A DNA stretch of 64,000 nucleotides from NCBI RefSeq assembly GCF_038007285.1, contig NZ_JBBOWX010000001.1, positions 1,567,501-1,631,500 on the forward strand, read 5' to 3'. A program made the position numbers and the translations under genes. This document shows positions 7,070 through 16,097 of this stretch, one piece after another. The notes under the pieces are model-generated. The model did no database searches. It was not told the DNA's origin and was given only the letters and a program-made list of their open reading frames with translations. Source of the DNA: Sporosarcina sp. FSL K6-3457 (GTDB lineage: Bacteria; Bacillota; Bacilli; Bacillales_A; Planococcaceae). Numbering within the stretch: position 1 is the stretch's first letter; the number at the start of each line of letters is the position of its first letter.

Positions 7070-8935
7070 ATGATAGATAATCAATTGATAATGTTCCAAA
7101 TCAAAAGTGAATTATTGGATTTATTAATGAAAGATACTAGTTTGAAGTCTTATGAACAATGGTTTGAAATACTAAAACCTAAATTACAACATTATTTTGA
7201 TATTGAGGAAATGGATTTCTTCATTAATAATCAAAAAATTTTTTTGCCCCTTGCCGGGCATCGATCTGCCGCTGAGATACGAAAGGCTGTTCCAATCAGT
7301 GATATAGACCTTGCAAGGCCGAATTTAGGTAGCGCTTACATCAAGGAGTTTACAGATAGAGGCTATGGATATGCGGACGACTTTTTACAGATTCGTGATG
7401 AAAAATCTAGGCTACTTGGGCTTTTACTTGTTAAGTCAACGGATAAATGGCATGACTTTACTGAGTCGATTTTTATAGATGAATTGGAACAGACCATTGG
7501 CCGATTAATTTTAGTGGTGAAACGGATAATTTCATTAGACAAAAAAGAGAAGGAGTCAAGGAGACTCTATGGAATCATGGAACTATTCAATGCAACGATG
7601 GATAGTCAAGTAATTTTAGATGGTATTGTATCGGCTATATCCGAATCGTTTCCTGATTTCCCTGTTGAATTATTTTTGTCGCATGAACAGAAGGAAATCA
7701 TGCATTCATATAAGTTGCTTGACTACATAAATGAAAGACCGCCAACGATGAAGGCTTTTGTATCAGGAGATGTTACGGTCGAAGAGATGATTGAACAGGG
7801 AACTAGATTTGTTAATGTACCGATATTGGGACGACAAGGTATTTACGGTGTACTACGAATAGAAGTTCCGATTGATTTTGTATTTTCGGTAGCAGAGAAA
7901 AATTACATTCGGACAGTGGCAACGACGGCAGGCAATGCGTTGGAAAATGCTAACCTTTACGATCAATCCCATCGCTTGATTGAAGACCTGCAGCTTGTAA
8001 ATGAAACGTCCAAGAAGTTGAATAGTAATATGCCCTTCGGAGAGATGATTTCATTTTTGAGGCAGCAGTTGCAGAAGGCATTCCAACCAATGGAAATAGC
8101 ATTCGTTTTTTATAATGAAACGGGTGGATACGATGTATCTCAAATGAGTTCGCCCTTTTTTAGAATGAAAACAGGCAGTGAGTATATTGAGTTTGCCTCC
8201 TCTAACTTGAAGAATGGTAAGGAAGCATTGTTTGAGGCAAATTATAGTAGTACTTCAAGCCGACAGGTGCTTTATGAATCGATTATCGCCATTCCGATTA
8301 TGAATCAGGAGAAAGTCGCAGGCTTTGTTATTTTAGCACATAAAGAACCATACTTTTTCTCTTTCGATAGTTTCAAGTTAATGAGCTCGCTTATAGGACA
8401 CTCCTCACTGGCGCTCGCAAACTCTATCTTGCAGGGACAGCTTCAGGAGTTAGTAGATAAGGATAACTTGACAAAATTATATACGCGAAGTTATTTGGAT
8501 AAGGTTGTCGAACAATCAATTACAAATGATGAAATAGGAGTATTTTTATTATTGGATGTCGATAATTTTAAAATGGTCAATGACACTTACGGGCATGCCA
8601 AAGGTGACGATGTGTTAAAGCAAATATCTTCTGCTATTTTAGCGGAGGTGGCTGAGGCAGGAATTGTGGCAAGGTGGGGTGGGGAGGAAATCGCTGTTTA
8701 TCTACCATTAGTAGATTTTTCTGATGGTGCAGAACTAGCGAAACGACTTGTTCATCTCATCCCGACAGTGACAGAGCCGCAAGTGACTGTATCCGTCGGG
8801 ATGAACAGTCGAACAAAGGAACAGCCGATGACATTCCAAGAACTCTTCCATAACACGGATACGGCGTTGTATAAGGCTAAAAATAATGGAAAAAATCAGT
8901 TTGTCATTTATGGGACAGCGATTTCGCAATTGTGA
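7070..8935 (+). CDS. dgcP: GAF-GGDEF diguanylate cyclase
   Basis: Makes the second messenger c-di-GMP from two GTP; 621 residues, soluble. A divergent sensory N-terminal part (about 1-165) is followed by two GAF-like modules (about 165-300 and 310-450) and a C-terminal GGDEF domain (about 455-615). The active-site loop reads RWGGEEI (residues 535-541), after LLLDVDNFKMVNDTYGH, which holds the metal and substrate ligands. The RxxD inhibitory site normally placed before the loop is absent (EAGIVARW), so product feedback is probably lacking. The position next to rpsD matches B. subtilis ytrP/dgcP. GAGGTGAGGG precedes the ATG. The gene is divergent from rpsD. Confidence 0.85.
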   Translation: MIDNQLIMFQIKSELLDLLMKDTSLKSYEQWFEILKPKLQHYFDIEEMDFFINNQKIFLPLAGHRSAAEIRKAVPISDIDLARPNLGSAYIKEFTDRGYGYADDFLQIRDEKSRLLGLLLVKSTDKWHDFTESIFIDELEQTIGRLILVVKRIISLDKKEKESRRLYGIMELFNATMDSQVILDGIVSAISESFPDFPVELFLSHEQKEIMHSYKLLDYINERPPTMKAFVSGDVTVEEMIEQGTRFVNVPILGRQGIYGVLRIEVPIDFVFSVAEKNYIRTVATTAGNALENANLYDQSHRLIEDLQLVNETSKKLNSNMPFGEMISFLRQQLQKAFQPMEIAFVFYNETGGYDVSQMSSPFFRMKTGSEYIEFASSNLKNGKEALFEANYSSTSSRQVLYESIIAIPIMNQEKVAGFVILAHKEPYFFSFDSFKLMSSLIGHSSLALANSILQGQLQELVDKDNLTKLYTRSYLDKVVEQSITNDEIGVFLLLDVDNFKMVNDTYGHAKGDDVLKQISSAILAEVAEAGIVARWGGEEIAVYLPLVDFSDGAELAKRLVHLIPTVTEPQVTVSVGMNSRTKEQPMTFQELFHNTDTALYKAKNNGKNQFVIYGTAISQL

Positions 8936-9017
8936 AATGGGCTTTGTCCCTTTTCCTTTGTTGAAATAACGTGTAAACTGAAAGTACAGAACGTTGCGAA
9001 TATGGGAGGCGGATAAC

Positions 9018-10208
9018 ATGAAGGAACAAGGTTTACACAAAGATACGATTGTTGTGCATGGTGGCTATGAGGATCAGGCGCATCATGGTAGTCTCACAGT
9101 ACCGCTGTATCAGACATCGACATTTTCGTTTGAAACCGCTAGTCAAGGAGCAAATCGGTTCTCGGGAGCCGAGGAAGGAAATATTTATTCGAGGCTTGGT
9201 AATCCAACGGTACGTGTGTTGGAGGAGCGGATGACAGCTCTTGAGAATGGTAAAGGAACACTTGCTTTCGGCTCGGGGATGGCGGCTGTTAGCGCAATTT
9301 TGGTGCATTTGACTAAATCGGGGGATCATATTCTATGTCCACGCGGAATTTATGGCTGCACATTTGGGCTTCTTGGCATTATGGAGCAGAAGTATAATAT
9401 CAAACATGATCTGATTCGGATGGAGACAGAAGCAGAAATAGAACGGGCAGTTAAACCAGAAACTGTTTGTATCTATGTAGAAACGCCTATTAACCCGACG
9501 ATGGAGCTTGTTGACCTTCAGGCAGTTGTCAATGTTGCGAAGCGTCATGGATTACGAGTAGTCGTTGATAACACGTTTTCATCGCCGTATTTGCAAACGC
9601 CACTTGATTTTGGTGTCGATTTTGTTTTGCATAGTGCAACAAAATATATCAATGGTCATGGAGATGTTATCGGAGGGCTACTAACTGGGAATGACAAGGA
9701 AGAGATAGAGACGATTCGGATGTCTGTACAAAAGGATTTTGGAGGCATTATGTCACCATTTGATGCTTGGTTGTTGCTGCGTGGCTTGAAAACTTTGCCA
9801 GTTCGGATGGAGCGTCACTCATCGAATGCCGAAAAATTAATAACGTATTTAAAAGGGCAGCATCTAGTTGAAGAGGTTTTTTATCCGTATGACCCGGATA
9901 ATCCACAATATGCCATTGCACAACGACAAATGCGTGCTGGTGGCGGTATTATTTCGTTTACAGTGAAAGGTGGAACAGAGGAGGCGCAGTTATTTATGGA
10001 TAGTCTATCTCTTATTAAGATTGCAGTTAGTCTTGGTGATACAGAGACGCTCATCCAGCATCCAGCAACTATGACTCATTCGGGTGTTCCTGAACAGGAG
10101 CGTCTTCGCATGGGCATTACGGATTCCTTGCTCAGACTTTCCGTAGGTCTCGAACATGTCGAGGATTTGATTGGGGATATGGAAGCAGCCTTCGCGGTAA
10201 TGAAGTAA
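9018..10208 (+). CDS. megL: Methionine gamma-lyase (PLP-dependent Cys/Met metabolism family)
   Basis: Splits L-methionine into methanethiol, ammonia and 2-oxobutyrate. The start at 9018 follows GGGAGGCGG; an upstream in-frame ATG at 8994 has no ribosome site. 396 residues. The PLP lysine is K209 in SATKYINGHGD. Residue C114 in YGCTFG corresponds to the catalytic cysteine (C116 in Pseudomonas enzyme numbering) that separates methionine gamma-lyases from cystathionine enzymes. YSRLGNPT and SLGDTETLIQHPA are typical of the family. It probably stands alone and ends at a shared terminator. Cystathionine/homocysteine gamma-lyase activity cannot be excluded. Confidence 0.82.
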   Translation: MKEQGLHKDTIVVHGGYEDQAHHGSLTVPLYQTSTFSFETASQGANRFSGAEEGNIYSRLGNPTVRVLEERMTALENGKGTLAFGSGMAAVSAILVHLTKSGDHILCPRGIYGCTFGLLGIMEQKYNIKHDLIRMETEAEIERAVKPETVCIYVETPINPTMELVDLQAVVNVAKRHGLRVVVDNTFSSPYLQTPLDFGVDFVLHSATKYINGHGDVIGGLLTGNDKEEIETIRMSVQKDFGGIMSPFDAWLLLRGLKTLPVRMERHSSNAEKLITYLKGQHLVEEVFYPYDPDNPQYAIAQRQMRAGGGIISFTVKGGTEEAQLFMDSLSLIKIAVSLGDTETLIQHPATMTHSGVPEQERLRMGITDSLLRLSVGLEHVEDLIGDMEAAFAVMK

Positions 10209-10218
10209 ACATGGAAAA

Positions 10219-10267
10219 GTAAATCAGCCTTGGTCTGGGAGACTCAAGGCTGATTTACTTTTTTTAG
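10219..10267. terminator. Bidirectional terminator between megL and the fRMsr gene
   Basis: AAGTAAATCAGCCTT / AAGGCTGATTTACTT, 15-bp arms, followed by a T run; the minus-strand gene's stop lies within the downstream flank. Confidence 0.85.
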
Positions 10268-10743
10268 ATATGCTTTACGAGCACTTGAACAACGTTTTCA
10301 AGACCTATACGGTCCTCTTCAGTGAAGCGATTCAGTTCGGGACTATCGATATCAAGGACACCGATTAAATTGCCGTCTTTTATAAGTGGGATAACGATTT
10401 CAGACTTTGAAGCTGCATCACAGGCAATATGTCCTGGGAATGCATTAACGTCTGGTACAATAATTGATTTTTGTGTTTGGGCAGCTGTTCCGCAGACGCC
10501 TCTTCCGAGTGGAATCCGAATACACGCAGGAAGACCTTGGAAAGGGCCGAGTACGAGCTCTTCATAGTCCAGTAAATAAAAACCTACCCAATTGATGCGG
10601 TCAAAAAATTGATTAAGTAATGCAGAAGCATTGCTTAAGTTGGCATATCTATTGCTTTCACCCGTTAACAAAGCATCTAATTGATTCACAAGTTGCTCAT
10701 ACTTAGCATTTATATCAGTAGCATAGTCGACTTCTACGAACAA
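10264..10743 (-). CDS. msrC: Free methionine-(R)-sulfoxide reductase (GAF domain)
   Basis: Repairs free methionine-R-sulfoxide with thioredoxin as reductant; 159 residues, one GAF domain. A GTG at 10752 overlaps the ribosome site AAAGGAG, so the TTG at 10743 (8 bp after it) is the better start and gives MFVEVDY. The catalytic cysteines are in LPACIRIPLGRGVCG and FPGHIACD; WVGFYL and IGVLDIDSP are characteristic. The B. subtilis counterpart is ytsP, in the same neighbourhood. It is next to megL, so two methionine-handling genes are adjacent. Confidence 0.88.
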   Translation of the reverse strand: MFVEVDYATDINAKYEQLVNQLDALLTGESNRYANLSNASALLNQFFDRINWVGFYLLDYEELVLGPFQGLPACIRIPLGRGVCGTAAQTQKSIIVPDVNAFPGHIACDAASKSEIVIPLIKDGNLIGVLDIDSPELNRFTEEDRIGLENVVQVLVKHI

Positions 10744-10939
10744 AGAAAGCACTCCTTTACATAAAATTATGTAGAGTAAGTATACATTTTGAGCTGTTTA
10801 TAAACAAGTTTTTCGGATTTTATGAGGGAAAACAGATTTTTCCCTATAAATCATTCATTTTCGCAACTAAAAGTATATAAACGTGGTACTATATAGGATA
10901 TATATCAAGGCACAGTGACTCGGGGATAGGGGGACCACG

Positions 10940-12631
10940 ATGATATACTTCATCATTCCAATTATAGTACTCATCATAGTAATAACAATCGCCTTCTTAT
11001 TTAGGCGCAAACATATTCAGGAAGTCGGTCGATTGGAGCAGGAGAAATTGCAAATCCAACATAAACCGATTTTAGAAGAAATGACAAAAGTCAAACAACT
11101 GAATATGACAGGCGAAACCGAGGAAAACTTTGAACGTTGGCGCAACGAGTGGACAGAAGTGATGGACGTACATATGCCGAAAATTGACTCGCGGTTATTC
11201 GATGTAGAAGATCTGATAGATCGTTTTCGTTTTGGAAAAGCGACCGAGGTAGAAAAGGAAATCCAAGAAACAATTCGTTTTTGTGATAAAAAAATGAATG
11301 ACATTATGCAAGAATTGAACGAACTTGTTGGTAGCGAAGAGAAAAATCGAATTGAGATGGAAAAGCTGAAGGAGCAGCATCGTGCTGCTCGTAAAACAAT
11401 TTTAGCCCATCAACATTCATTCGGTATGACAGTCAATCCGTTAGAGAAAGAACTTGAAGCGTTTAATCCGAAATTTGAAGAATACGATGAATTAACAGTG
11501 AATGGTAATTACTTGTTAGCGAGAGAAATTGTGATTTCTTTGTCAACTAAAGGTGATCGGTTGTTTGAAATTATCCATGAGACACCTTCACTGCTTACTG
11601 AGCTGCAAAGTAAGATTCCTGCGTCTCTCCGAGAACTACGGAATGGAACAAAAGAGATGGAAGAGCAATCTTATTATTTACAGCATCTTGAATTGCCAAA
11701 ACATCTGGACACGATTGAAGGTGAACTTGAAGAGATGCTAGCTAAAATGGCTGAACTTCAAATTGAATCAGTTCAGCAGCATACTTCAGAAATAAATGAT
11801 CGTATCGATTCCTATTATGATGCGCTGGAAAATGAAGTTACTGCCAAACATTATATTGATGAAAACCATAACAAAATTGCTGCAAAACTTTCAGAAATTA
11901 TGACGTTGACAAAAGAAACTTCAAACGAAGCAGCGTTTGTTCAGCAAAGTTATCGATTAAATGAACAAGAAGCACAAATTCCGCAACAGGCACTGAAAAA
12001 ATTGATGGCTATCGACAAACGTTTTGAAGTATTGACAACTCGAATCGAAGAACAAGTATCTGCCAATTCAAGTTTACAGGAAGAGTTACAGCTCATTTCT
12101 GAAGCACTTGAACAAATCGCCGAAGAACAAGATAGCTTCGTAAATCGGATGAAAAACTTGCGTATCGATGAAAATAATGTACGAACAAAGCTAGAGGAAC
12201 TCTCTCGCAGATTGCAAAATACGGATAGAATGCTTCACAAAGGGAATATCCCTGGTATTCCGGATGAAATGGAAGCTCGTTTGGAAGAGGCGGACGAACA
12301 GATATATATTGTGACGCAAAGTTTGCAGGAAGTACCTCTGAATATGGGCATTGTGGACACATACTTGGAAAATGCCGAAAAAGCAGTTCTGGACGTCAGT
12401 GAGAAAGTAGAAGAGTTATTGGACAATGTGATGCTGATTGAATGGATTATTCAATATGGTAATCGTTACCGAGCTTCTAATCCTGAAATGCATACGCGCT
12501 TGTTGGATGCAGAAGAATCATTTAGACAATTCCGTTATGCCAAAGCGCTAGAACAAGCCGCAACAGCAGTTGAAGAAGTTGAACCAGGTGCTATGAAGCG
12601 AATTCAGGAACTTGTCAAAGAGCATGTGTAA
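10940..12631 (+). CDS. ezrA: Septation ring formation regulator EzrA
   Basis: Membrane-anchored, spectrin-like coiled-coil protein that restrains FtsZ ring assembly and links it to wall synthesis. 563 residues, the usual length. One N-terminal transmembrane helix (about 2-22, IYFIIPIIVLIIVITIAFLF) is followed directly by RRKH and a long charged helical region rich in E/K/Q heptads, which forms the cytoplasmic part. The FRFGKA motif near 95 and FRYAKALEQA near the C-terminus are recognisable EzrA signatures. AGGGGG precedes the ATG. The position before nifZ-thiI matches B. subtilis (where braB intervenes). Confidence 0.95.
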   Translation: MIYFIIPIIVLIIVITIAFLFRRKHIQEVGRLEQEKLQIQHKPILEEMTKVKQLNMTGETEENFERWRNEWTEVMDVHMPKIDSRLFDVEDLIDRFRFGKATEVEKEIQETIRFCDKKMNDIMQELNELVGSEEKNRIEMEKLKEQHRAARKTILAHQHSFGMTVNPLEKELEAFNPKFEEYDELTVNGNYLLAREIVISLSTKGDRLFEIIHETPSLLTELQSKIPASLRELRNGTKEMEEQSYYLQHLELPKHLDTIEGELEEMLAKMAELQIESVQQHTSEINDRIDSYYDALENEVTAKHYIDENHNKIAAKLSEIMTLTKETSNEAAFVQQSYRLNEQEAQIPQQALKKLMAIDKRFEVLTTRIEEQVSANSSLQEELQLISEALEQIAEEQDSFVNRMKNLRIDENNVRTKLEELSRRLQNTDRMLHKGNIPGIPDEMEARLEEADEQIYIVTQSLQEVPLNMGIVDTYLENAEKAVLDVSEKVEELLDNVMLIEWIIQYGNRYRASNPEMHTRLLDAEESFRQFRYAKALEQAATAVEEVEPGAMKRIQELVKEHV

Positions 12632-12672
12632 GATGGTACAATCATTCATGTGAAGGTTAGGTAACAGAAAAA

Positions 12673-12704
12673 TAGCCACCAGCATATAAGTGCGGGTGGC
12701 TTTG
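12673..12704 (+). terminator. Probable ezrA terminator
   Basis: AGCCACC / GGGTGGCT hairpin followed by TTGT; the T run is short, so it is weak. Confidence 0.45.
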
Positions 12705-12709
12705 TCACG

Positions 12710-12890
12710 CTTATCTTCATTCAGCAGAAGCCCCTGCTGAATAAGGAGGAATGAAGTTCAATTCCTCCCTGATAAAGCCTCCAAGGAAGGATTCAGTTCA
12801 ATCCTTCCCAGATGTCACGGATTTTTAGGGGAGCTTTTCGAGTGAACTCGAAAAAAATCCAGACACAATTACGCCAAGGCGTAATTGATA
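12710..12890 (+). repeat. Dispersed structured repeat, copy 3 (type copy)
   Basis: Order of parts: ATTCAGCAG (12719-12727) / CTGCTGAAT (12734-12742); GGAGGAAT / ATTCCTCC with loop GAAGTTCA (12745-12768); AAAGCCTCC; an inserted GGAAGGATT / AATCCTTCC hairpin with a CAGTTC loop; a nested hairpin (outer GGATTTTT/AAAAATCC, inner TTTTCGAG/CTCGAAAA); and the perfect terminal palindrome CAATTACGCC (12866-12875), AA, GGCGTAATTG (12878-12887). The element fills the space between ezrA and nifZ, in the direction of nifZ. Confidence 0.8.
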
Positions 12891-12917
12891 TTTGTAACAA
12901 GTGAAAGGATGGAACGA

Positions 12918-14051
12918 ATGATTTATTTTGACAATAGTGCGACTACAGCTCCTGACGATAGTGTGCTTACTTCTTTCATTGAAGTGAATAAGCGTTTTTA
13001 TGCAAATCCTGCTTCGATACACCTTGCGGGCAAACAGGCTGAAACGCTGTTAGAAAAATCTAGAGCACAAATTTTATCGATTCTTAGTGCGCCAGACGGC
13101 AATATCATATTTACTTCTGGAGGGACAGAGGCGAATAATTTAGCAGTTATCGGTTTTGCACGGGCGTTTCGTTCTAGGGGAAATCATATCATTACGACTG
13201 AAATTGAGCATCCTTCTGTGCTATTTGCGATGGAATACCTAGAAACACAGGGGTTTGACGTTGATTATTTGGCAGTGGATGAACAAGGAATGATTTCTAC
13301 AGAAGAATTAAAGAGCAAGCTACGCGCAGAGACAATTGTCGTCAGTATTATGCATGTGAACAATGAGATTGGAACTGTCCAGCCATTAGCTGAATGCGCT
13401 CGGCTGATTAAACAGTATTCACGTGCGTTATTCCATTCCGATACGGTGCAAAGCTTTGGGAAATTGCCTATTTCACTGACAGGCGATGGCCCGGATGCAA
13501 TTACCATTTCAGCCCATAAAATCAATGGCTTAAAAGGGTCAGGTCTACTAGCATTTAGAAAAGGTATACCGCCGCAAGCGTTGAACTTTGGTGGTGGCCA
13601 GGAGCATGGGCTACGAAGCGGTACGGTAGCGGTAGCAGATGCAGTAGCACTTGCCAAAGCGATGCGGATTAGCTTGCTCGATGAAGAACGTCAGGAATTT
13701 AGACAATGGCGAAATCGTCTCGTTAATTTTATTAAGAACTATGACGATGTTGTTGTTCTTGCGCCTGACAAAGCAGCACCACATATTGTATCGATTGCAT
13801 TTTATAAAGTAAAAGGTGAAGTTGCTGTTAATTTTTTTCAAGAGAAAGGGATTACAGTGTCGACTTCTAGTGCTTGTTCATCTAAAAGTGGTGCGGCAGG
13901 ACATGTAATAGAAGCTATTCGATTGGCTGAAAAATATAAAAATGGCGTAATTCGAATTAGTTTTGGGAAAAATAATAGTGAACAACATGTAGTGGAATTC
14001 GAGCAAGTATTTGCGCAGTTCATGGAGCTACTTGGAAGGGGAAATGGCTGA
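12918..14051 (+). CDS. nifZ: Cysteine desulfurase (NifS/IscS type) serving ThiI
   Basis: Takes sulfur from cysteine as an enzyme persulfide; PLP enzyme of 377 residues. The start is the ATG at 12918, 8 bp after AAAGGA, giving MIYFDNSATT, the canonical N-terminus. The PLP lysine is K201 in SAHKINGLKGSG. The sulfur-accepting loop is SSACSSKSG with C320. HSDTVQ and FGGGQEHGLRSGT are further signatures. The stop codon overlaps the thiI start by one base, so the two are translationally coupled. In B. subtilis NifZ delivers sulfur specifically to ThiI for 4-thiouridine, and the same role is inferred here. It is transcribed through the repeat copy upstream. Confidence 0.93.
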   Translation: MIYFDNSATTAPDDSVLTSFIEVNKRFYANPASIHLAGKQAETLLEKSRAQILSILSAPDGNIIFTSGGTEANNLAVIGFARAFRSRGNHIITTEIEHPSVLFAMEYLETQGFDVDYLAVDEQGMISTEELKSKLRAETIVVSIMHVNNEIGTVQPLAECARLIKQYSRALFHSDTVQSFGKLPISLTGDGPDAITISAHKINGLKGSGLLAFRKGIPPQALNFGGGQEHGLRSGTVAVADAVALAKAMRISLLDEERQEFRQWRNRLVNFIKNYDDVVVLAPDKAAPHIVSIAFYKVKGEVAVNFFQEKGITVSTSSACSSKSGAAGHVIEAIRLAEKYKNGVIRISFGKNNSEQHVVEFEQVFAQFMELLGRGNG

Positions 14052-15253
14052 TGGAATGGAATGAGTTATTAATTCGATATGGTGAAATATCGTTAAAGGG
14101 TCGCAATCGTAATGTGTTTGTGAAGAAATTACGCAAGAATATTAAAGAGGCATTAAGTGATTTACCGACGGTAGCACTCCAAGCGGAACGTGATCGTATG
14201 TTTCTATTTGCGGATGACAAACGGGATATGGAAGAAGCGATTATTAGGCTACCGCATATTTTTGGTATTCAGTCATTTAGTCCAGTTGCCAAATGTGAGG
14301 CCACACTTGAAGCGATAAAAGAAACTGCGCTTCGTGTTATTGGTGCAGGTGAAACAGCAGGAAAAACTTTCAAAGTCGAAATTCGACGGACTGATAAATC
14401 CTTTCCACTTGTAACTGGTGAATTGCAACAAGAAATTGCAGCACATGTGCTACAAAACTTCCCGGAATTGATTGTGCAAATGAAAAAACCAGAAGTATTA
14501 TTGCATGTGGAAATTAGAAGCGAAGGTGCCTATTTAACAGCTAAAGTACATAAAGGTGCGGCAGGTATGCCAGTTGGCTCGAATGGCCATTCCCTTCTTA
14601 TGCTGTCAGGCGGTATAGATAGTCCAGTCGCAGGTTACTTAATGATGAAACGCGGCGTATCGATTGATGCGATTCACTTTGCGAGTCCACCGTTTACAAG
14701 TGAATTAGCGAAAAAGAAAGTGATGGATCTGGCTGAAAAGCTAAGTTCCTTCGGAGCAGCGGTGCGTCTTCATATTATTCCGTTTACTGAAATTCAGCAA
14801 ACCATCGTCAATCAGGTACCAGACAATGTGTCAATGACGACAACGCGTAGATTGATGCTGCAAATTGCTGATCAAGTACGTGCGGAAATAGGTGCACTGG
14901 CAATTGTAACAGGGGAAAGCCTTGGACAAGTAGCGAGCCAGACGCTTGAAAGTTTGACGGCGATTAATGCAGTGACGACGACGCCAATTTTACGTCCGCT
15001 GATTGCTTCAGATAAGCTGGACATTATTGAGATTGCACAAAAAATCGGAACTTATGATATTTCGATTCAGCCTTATGAAGATTGCTGTACGATTTTCTCG
15101 CCTTCCAATCCAAAAACAAAACCGAGACTTGAAAAAGTCATATACTATGAAAGTTTTTCTGATTTTGCACCGATGGTTGAAGAAGCGGTGAAGAATCGGA
15201 TAACTGTTGACTTGCCGCTTCAGAAGCAAGATGAATTCGATGACCTACTGTAA
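14051..15253 (+). CDS. thiI: tRNA 4-thiouridine synthase / thiamine biosynthesis ThiI
   Basis: Activates U8 of tRNA with ATP and inserts sulfur received from NifZ; can also feed thiamine thiazole synthesis. 400 residues, the short Gram-positive form without the C-terminal rhodanese domain. An N-terminal ferredoxin-like/THUMP region (about 1-165, with RYGEISLKGRNR at the start) is followed by the PP-loop ATPase with SGGIDSPVAG near 184-193. SLGQVASQTLESL and YEDCCTIFSP follow. Overlaps nifZ by one base. No terminator is seen before the first SASP promoter. Confidence 0.96.
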   Translation: MEWNELLIRYGEISLKGRNRNVFVKKLRKNIKEALSDLPTVALQAERDRMFLFADDKRDMEEAIIRLPHIFGIQSFSPVAKCEATLEAIKETALRVIGAGETAGKTFKVEIRRTDKSFPLVTGELQQEIAAHVLQNFPELIVQMKKPEVLLHVEIRSEGAYLTAKVHKGAAGMPVGSNGHSLLMLSGGIDSPVAGYLMMKRGVSIDAIHFASPPFTSELAKKKVMDLAEKLSSFGAAVRLHIIPFTEIQQTIVNQVPDNVSMTTTRRLMLQIADQVRAEIGALAIVTGESLGQVASQTLESLTAINAVTTTPILRPLIASDKLDIIEIAQKIGTYDISIQPYEDCCTIFSPSNPKTKPRLEKVIYYESFSDFAPMVEEAVKNRITVDLPLQKQDEFDDLL

Positions 15254-15283
15254 GTGATGCAAAAATTACCACAGAAACCTTGT

Positions 15284-15312
15284 GCATGAATTTCTGCGTG
15301 CGGCGCATTCTA
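15284..15312 (+). promoter_or_regulatory. Sigma-G promoter of SASP gene 1
   Basis: GCATG (15284-15288), 17-bp spacer, CATTCTA (15306-15312); fits the forespore sigma-G consensus (GHATR, N17-18, CATnnTA). Confidence 0.8.
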
Positions 15313-15334
15313 CATGCACAAGGAGGTGGTAATC

Positions 15335-15547
15335 ATGGCTAGTAACAACAACGGAAATTCAAATCAGCTTGTCGTTCCAGGTGTAAGACAAGCACTTGAT
15401 CAAATGAAAAACGAAATTGCAAATGAATTTGGTGTACAGATGGGCCCAGACGCTACATCGCGTGCCAACGGATCCGTCGGCGGAGAAATTACAAAGCGAT
15501 TAGTACGTCAGGCGCAGCAACAAATGAGTGGCACTAACCAAAAATAA
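15335..15547 (+). CDS. Alpha/beta-type small acid-soluble spore protein, copy 1
   Basis: Coats and protects spore DNA from UV and chemical damage, then is digested at germination. The start at 15335 follows AGGAGGTGG with good spacing; the upstream ATG at 15314 lies in the promoter/ribosome site region. 70 residues. The conserved blocks are [30 protein letters not shown], and [19 protein letters not shown]. The germination protease (GPR) site is in NEIANEFGV. First of three tandem paralogs, each with its own sigma-G promoter; nearest B. subtilis position is sspA. Confidence 0.95.
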   Translation: MASNNNGNSNQLVVPGVRQALDQMKNEIANEFGVQMGPDATSRANGSVGGEITKRLVRQAQQQMSGTNQK

Positions 15548-15555
15548 TTACAACA

Positions 15556-15594
15556 TGAAAAGCTGTTTCGGAATTTTTCCGGAGCAGCTTTTTG
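15556..15594 (+). terminator. Terminator of SASP gene 1
   Basis: AAAAGCTGTTTCGGAA / TTCCGGAGCAGCTTTTT stem, then a T-rich tail. Confidence 0.75.
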
Positions 15595-15670
15595 CTTTTT
15601 AGTATGCAGCAATGGGCGATGTTTTAAACGATTTGAACGAATTTGGTGGAAGTTACCAGTCGAAAGAACT

Positions 15671-15699
15671 GTATGAATTTTTGTCATTAGCACATTCTA
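15671..15699 (+). promoter_or_regulatory. Sigma-G promoter of SASP gene 2
   Basis: GTATG (15671-15675), 17-bp spacer, CATTCTA (15693-15699). Confidence 0.8.
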
Positions 15700-15722
15700 T
15701 ATGCATAAGGAGGTGACACACA

Positions 15723-15932
15723 ATGCCAAACAGTGGTGGTAATTCAAATCAGCTTGTCGTTCCAGGCGTAAGACAAGCACTAGACCAAATGAAAAATGAA
15801 ATTGCAAACGAATTTGGCGTACAAATGGGTCCAGACGCTACAGCGCGTTCAAATGGATCTGTTGGTGGAGAAATTACAAAGCGCTTAGTACGTCAGGCAC
15901 AACAGCAAATGAGCGGTTATAGCCAAAAATAA
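15723..15932 (+). CDS. Alpha/beta-type small acid-soluble spore protein, copy 2
   Basis: 69 residues and nearly identical to its neighbours; it differs mainly at the N-terminus ([10 protein letters not shown]), in [10 protein letters not shown], and at the tail (SGYSQK). The same GPR site (NEIANEFGV) and DNA-binding segments are present. The ribosome site AAGGAGGTG is followed by the ATG at 15723. It has the same role of DNA protection in the forespore core. The unit, including promoter and upstream GAAGTTACC, looks like a tandem duplication with copy 3. Confidence 0.95.
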   Translation: MPNSGGNSNQLVVPGVRQALDQMKNEIANEFGVQMGPDATARSNGSVGGEITKRLVRQAQQQMSGYSQK

Positions 15933-16045
15933 TGATTATATGACAGGCTGTTTTGGAATAGCTTTTCTTCTTAGCAGTGTTGTCGGAAATGTAGTATTTT
16001 AAACTTCTTCAACCGATTTGGTAGAAGTTACCGACTACCGATTGT

Positions 16046-16074
16046 GCATGAATTCCTAACAATAGCACATTCTA
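16046..16074 (+). promoter_or_regulatory. Sigma-G promoter of SASP gene 3
   Basis: GCATG (16046-16050), 17-bp spacer, CATTCTA (16068-16074). Confidence 0.8.
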
Positions 16075-16097
16075 TTTGTACAAGGAGGTGACATACA

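Noticed and set aside
10744..10752. GTG at 10752 as start of the Met-R-SO reductase gene
   Set aside because: It overlaps the AAAGGAG ribosome site itself; the TTG at 10743 is correctly spaced.
12852..12903. Short leader peptide inside the repeat (GTG after GGGGAG in copy 3)
   Set aside because: The GTG frame is not kept in copies 4 and 6 (stops, no start), while the stems are; the purine-rich strand is better explained as part of the structure.
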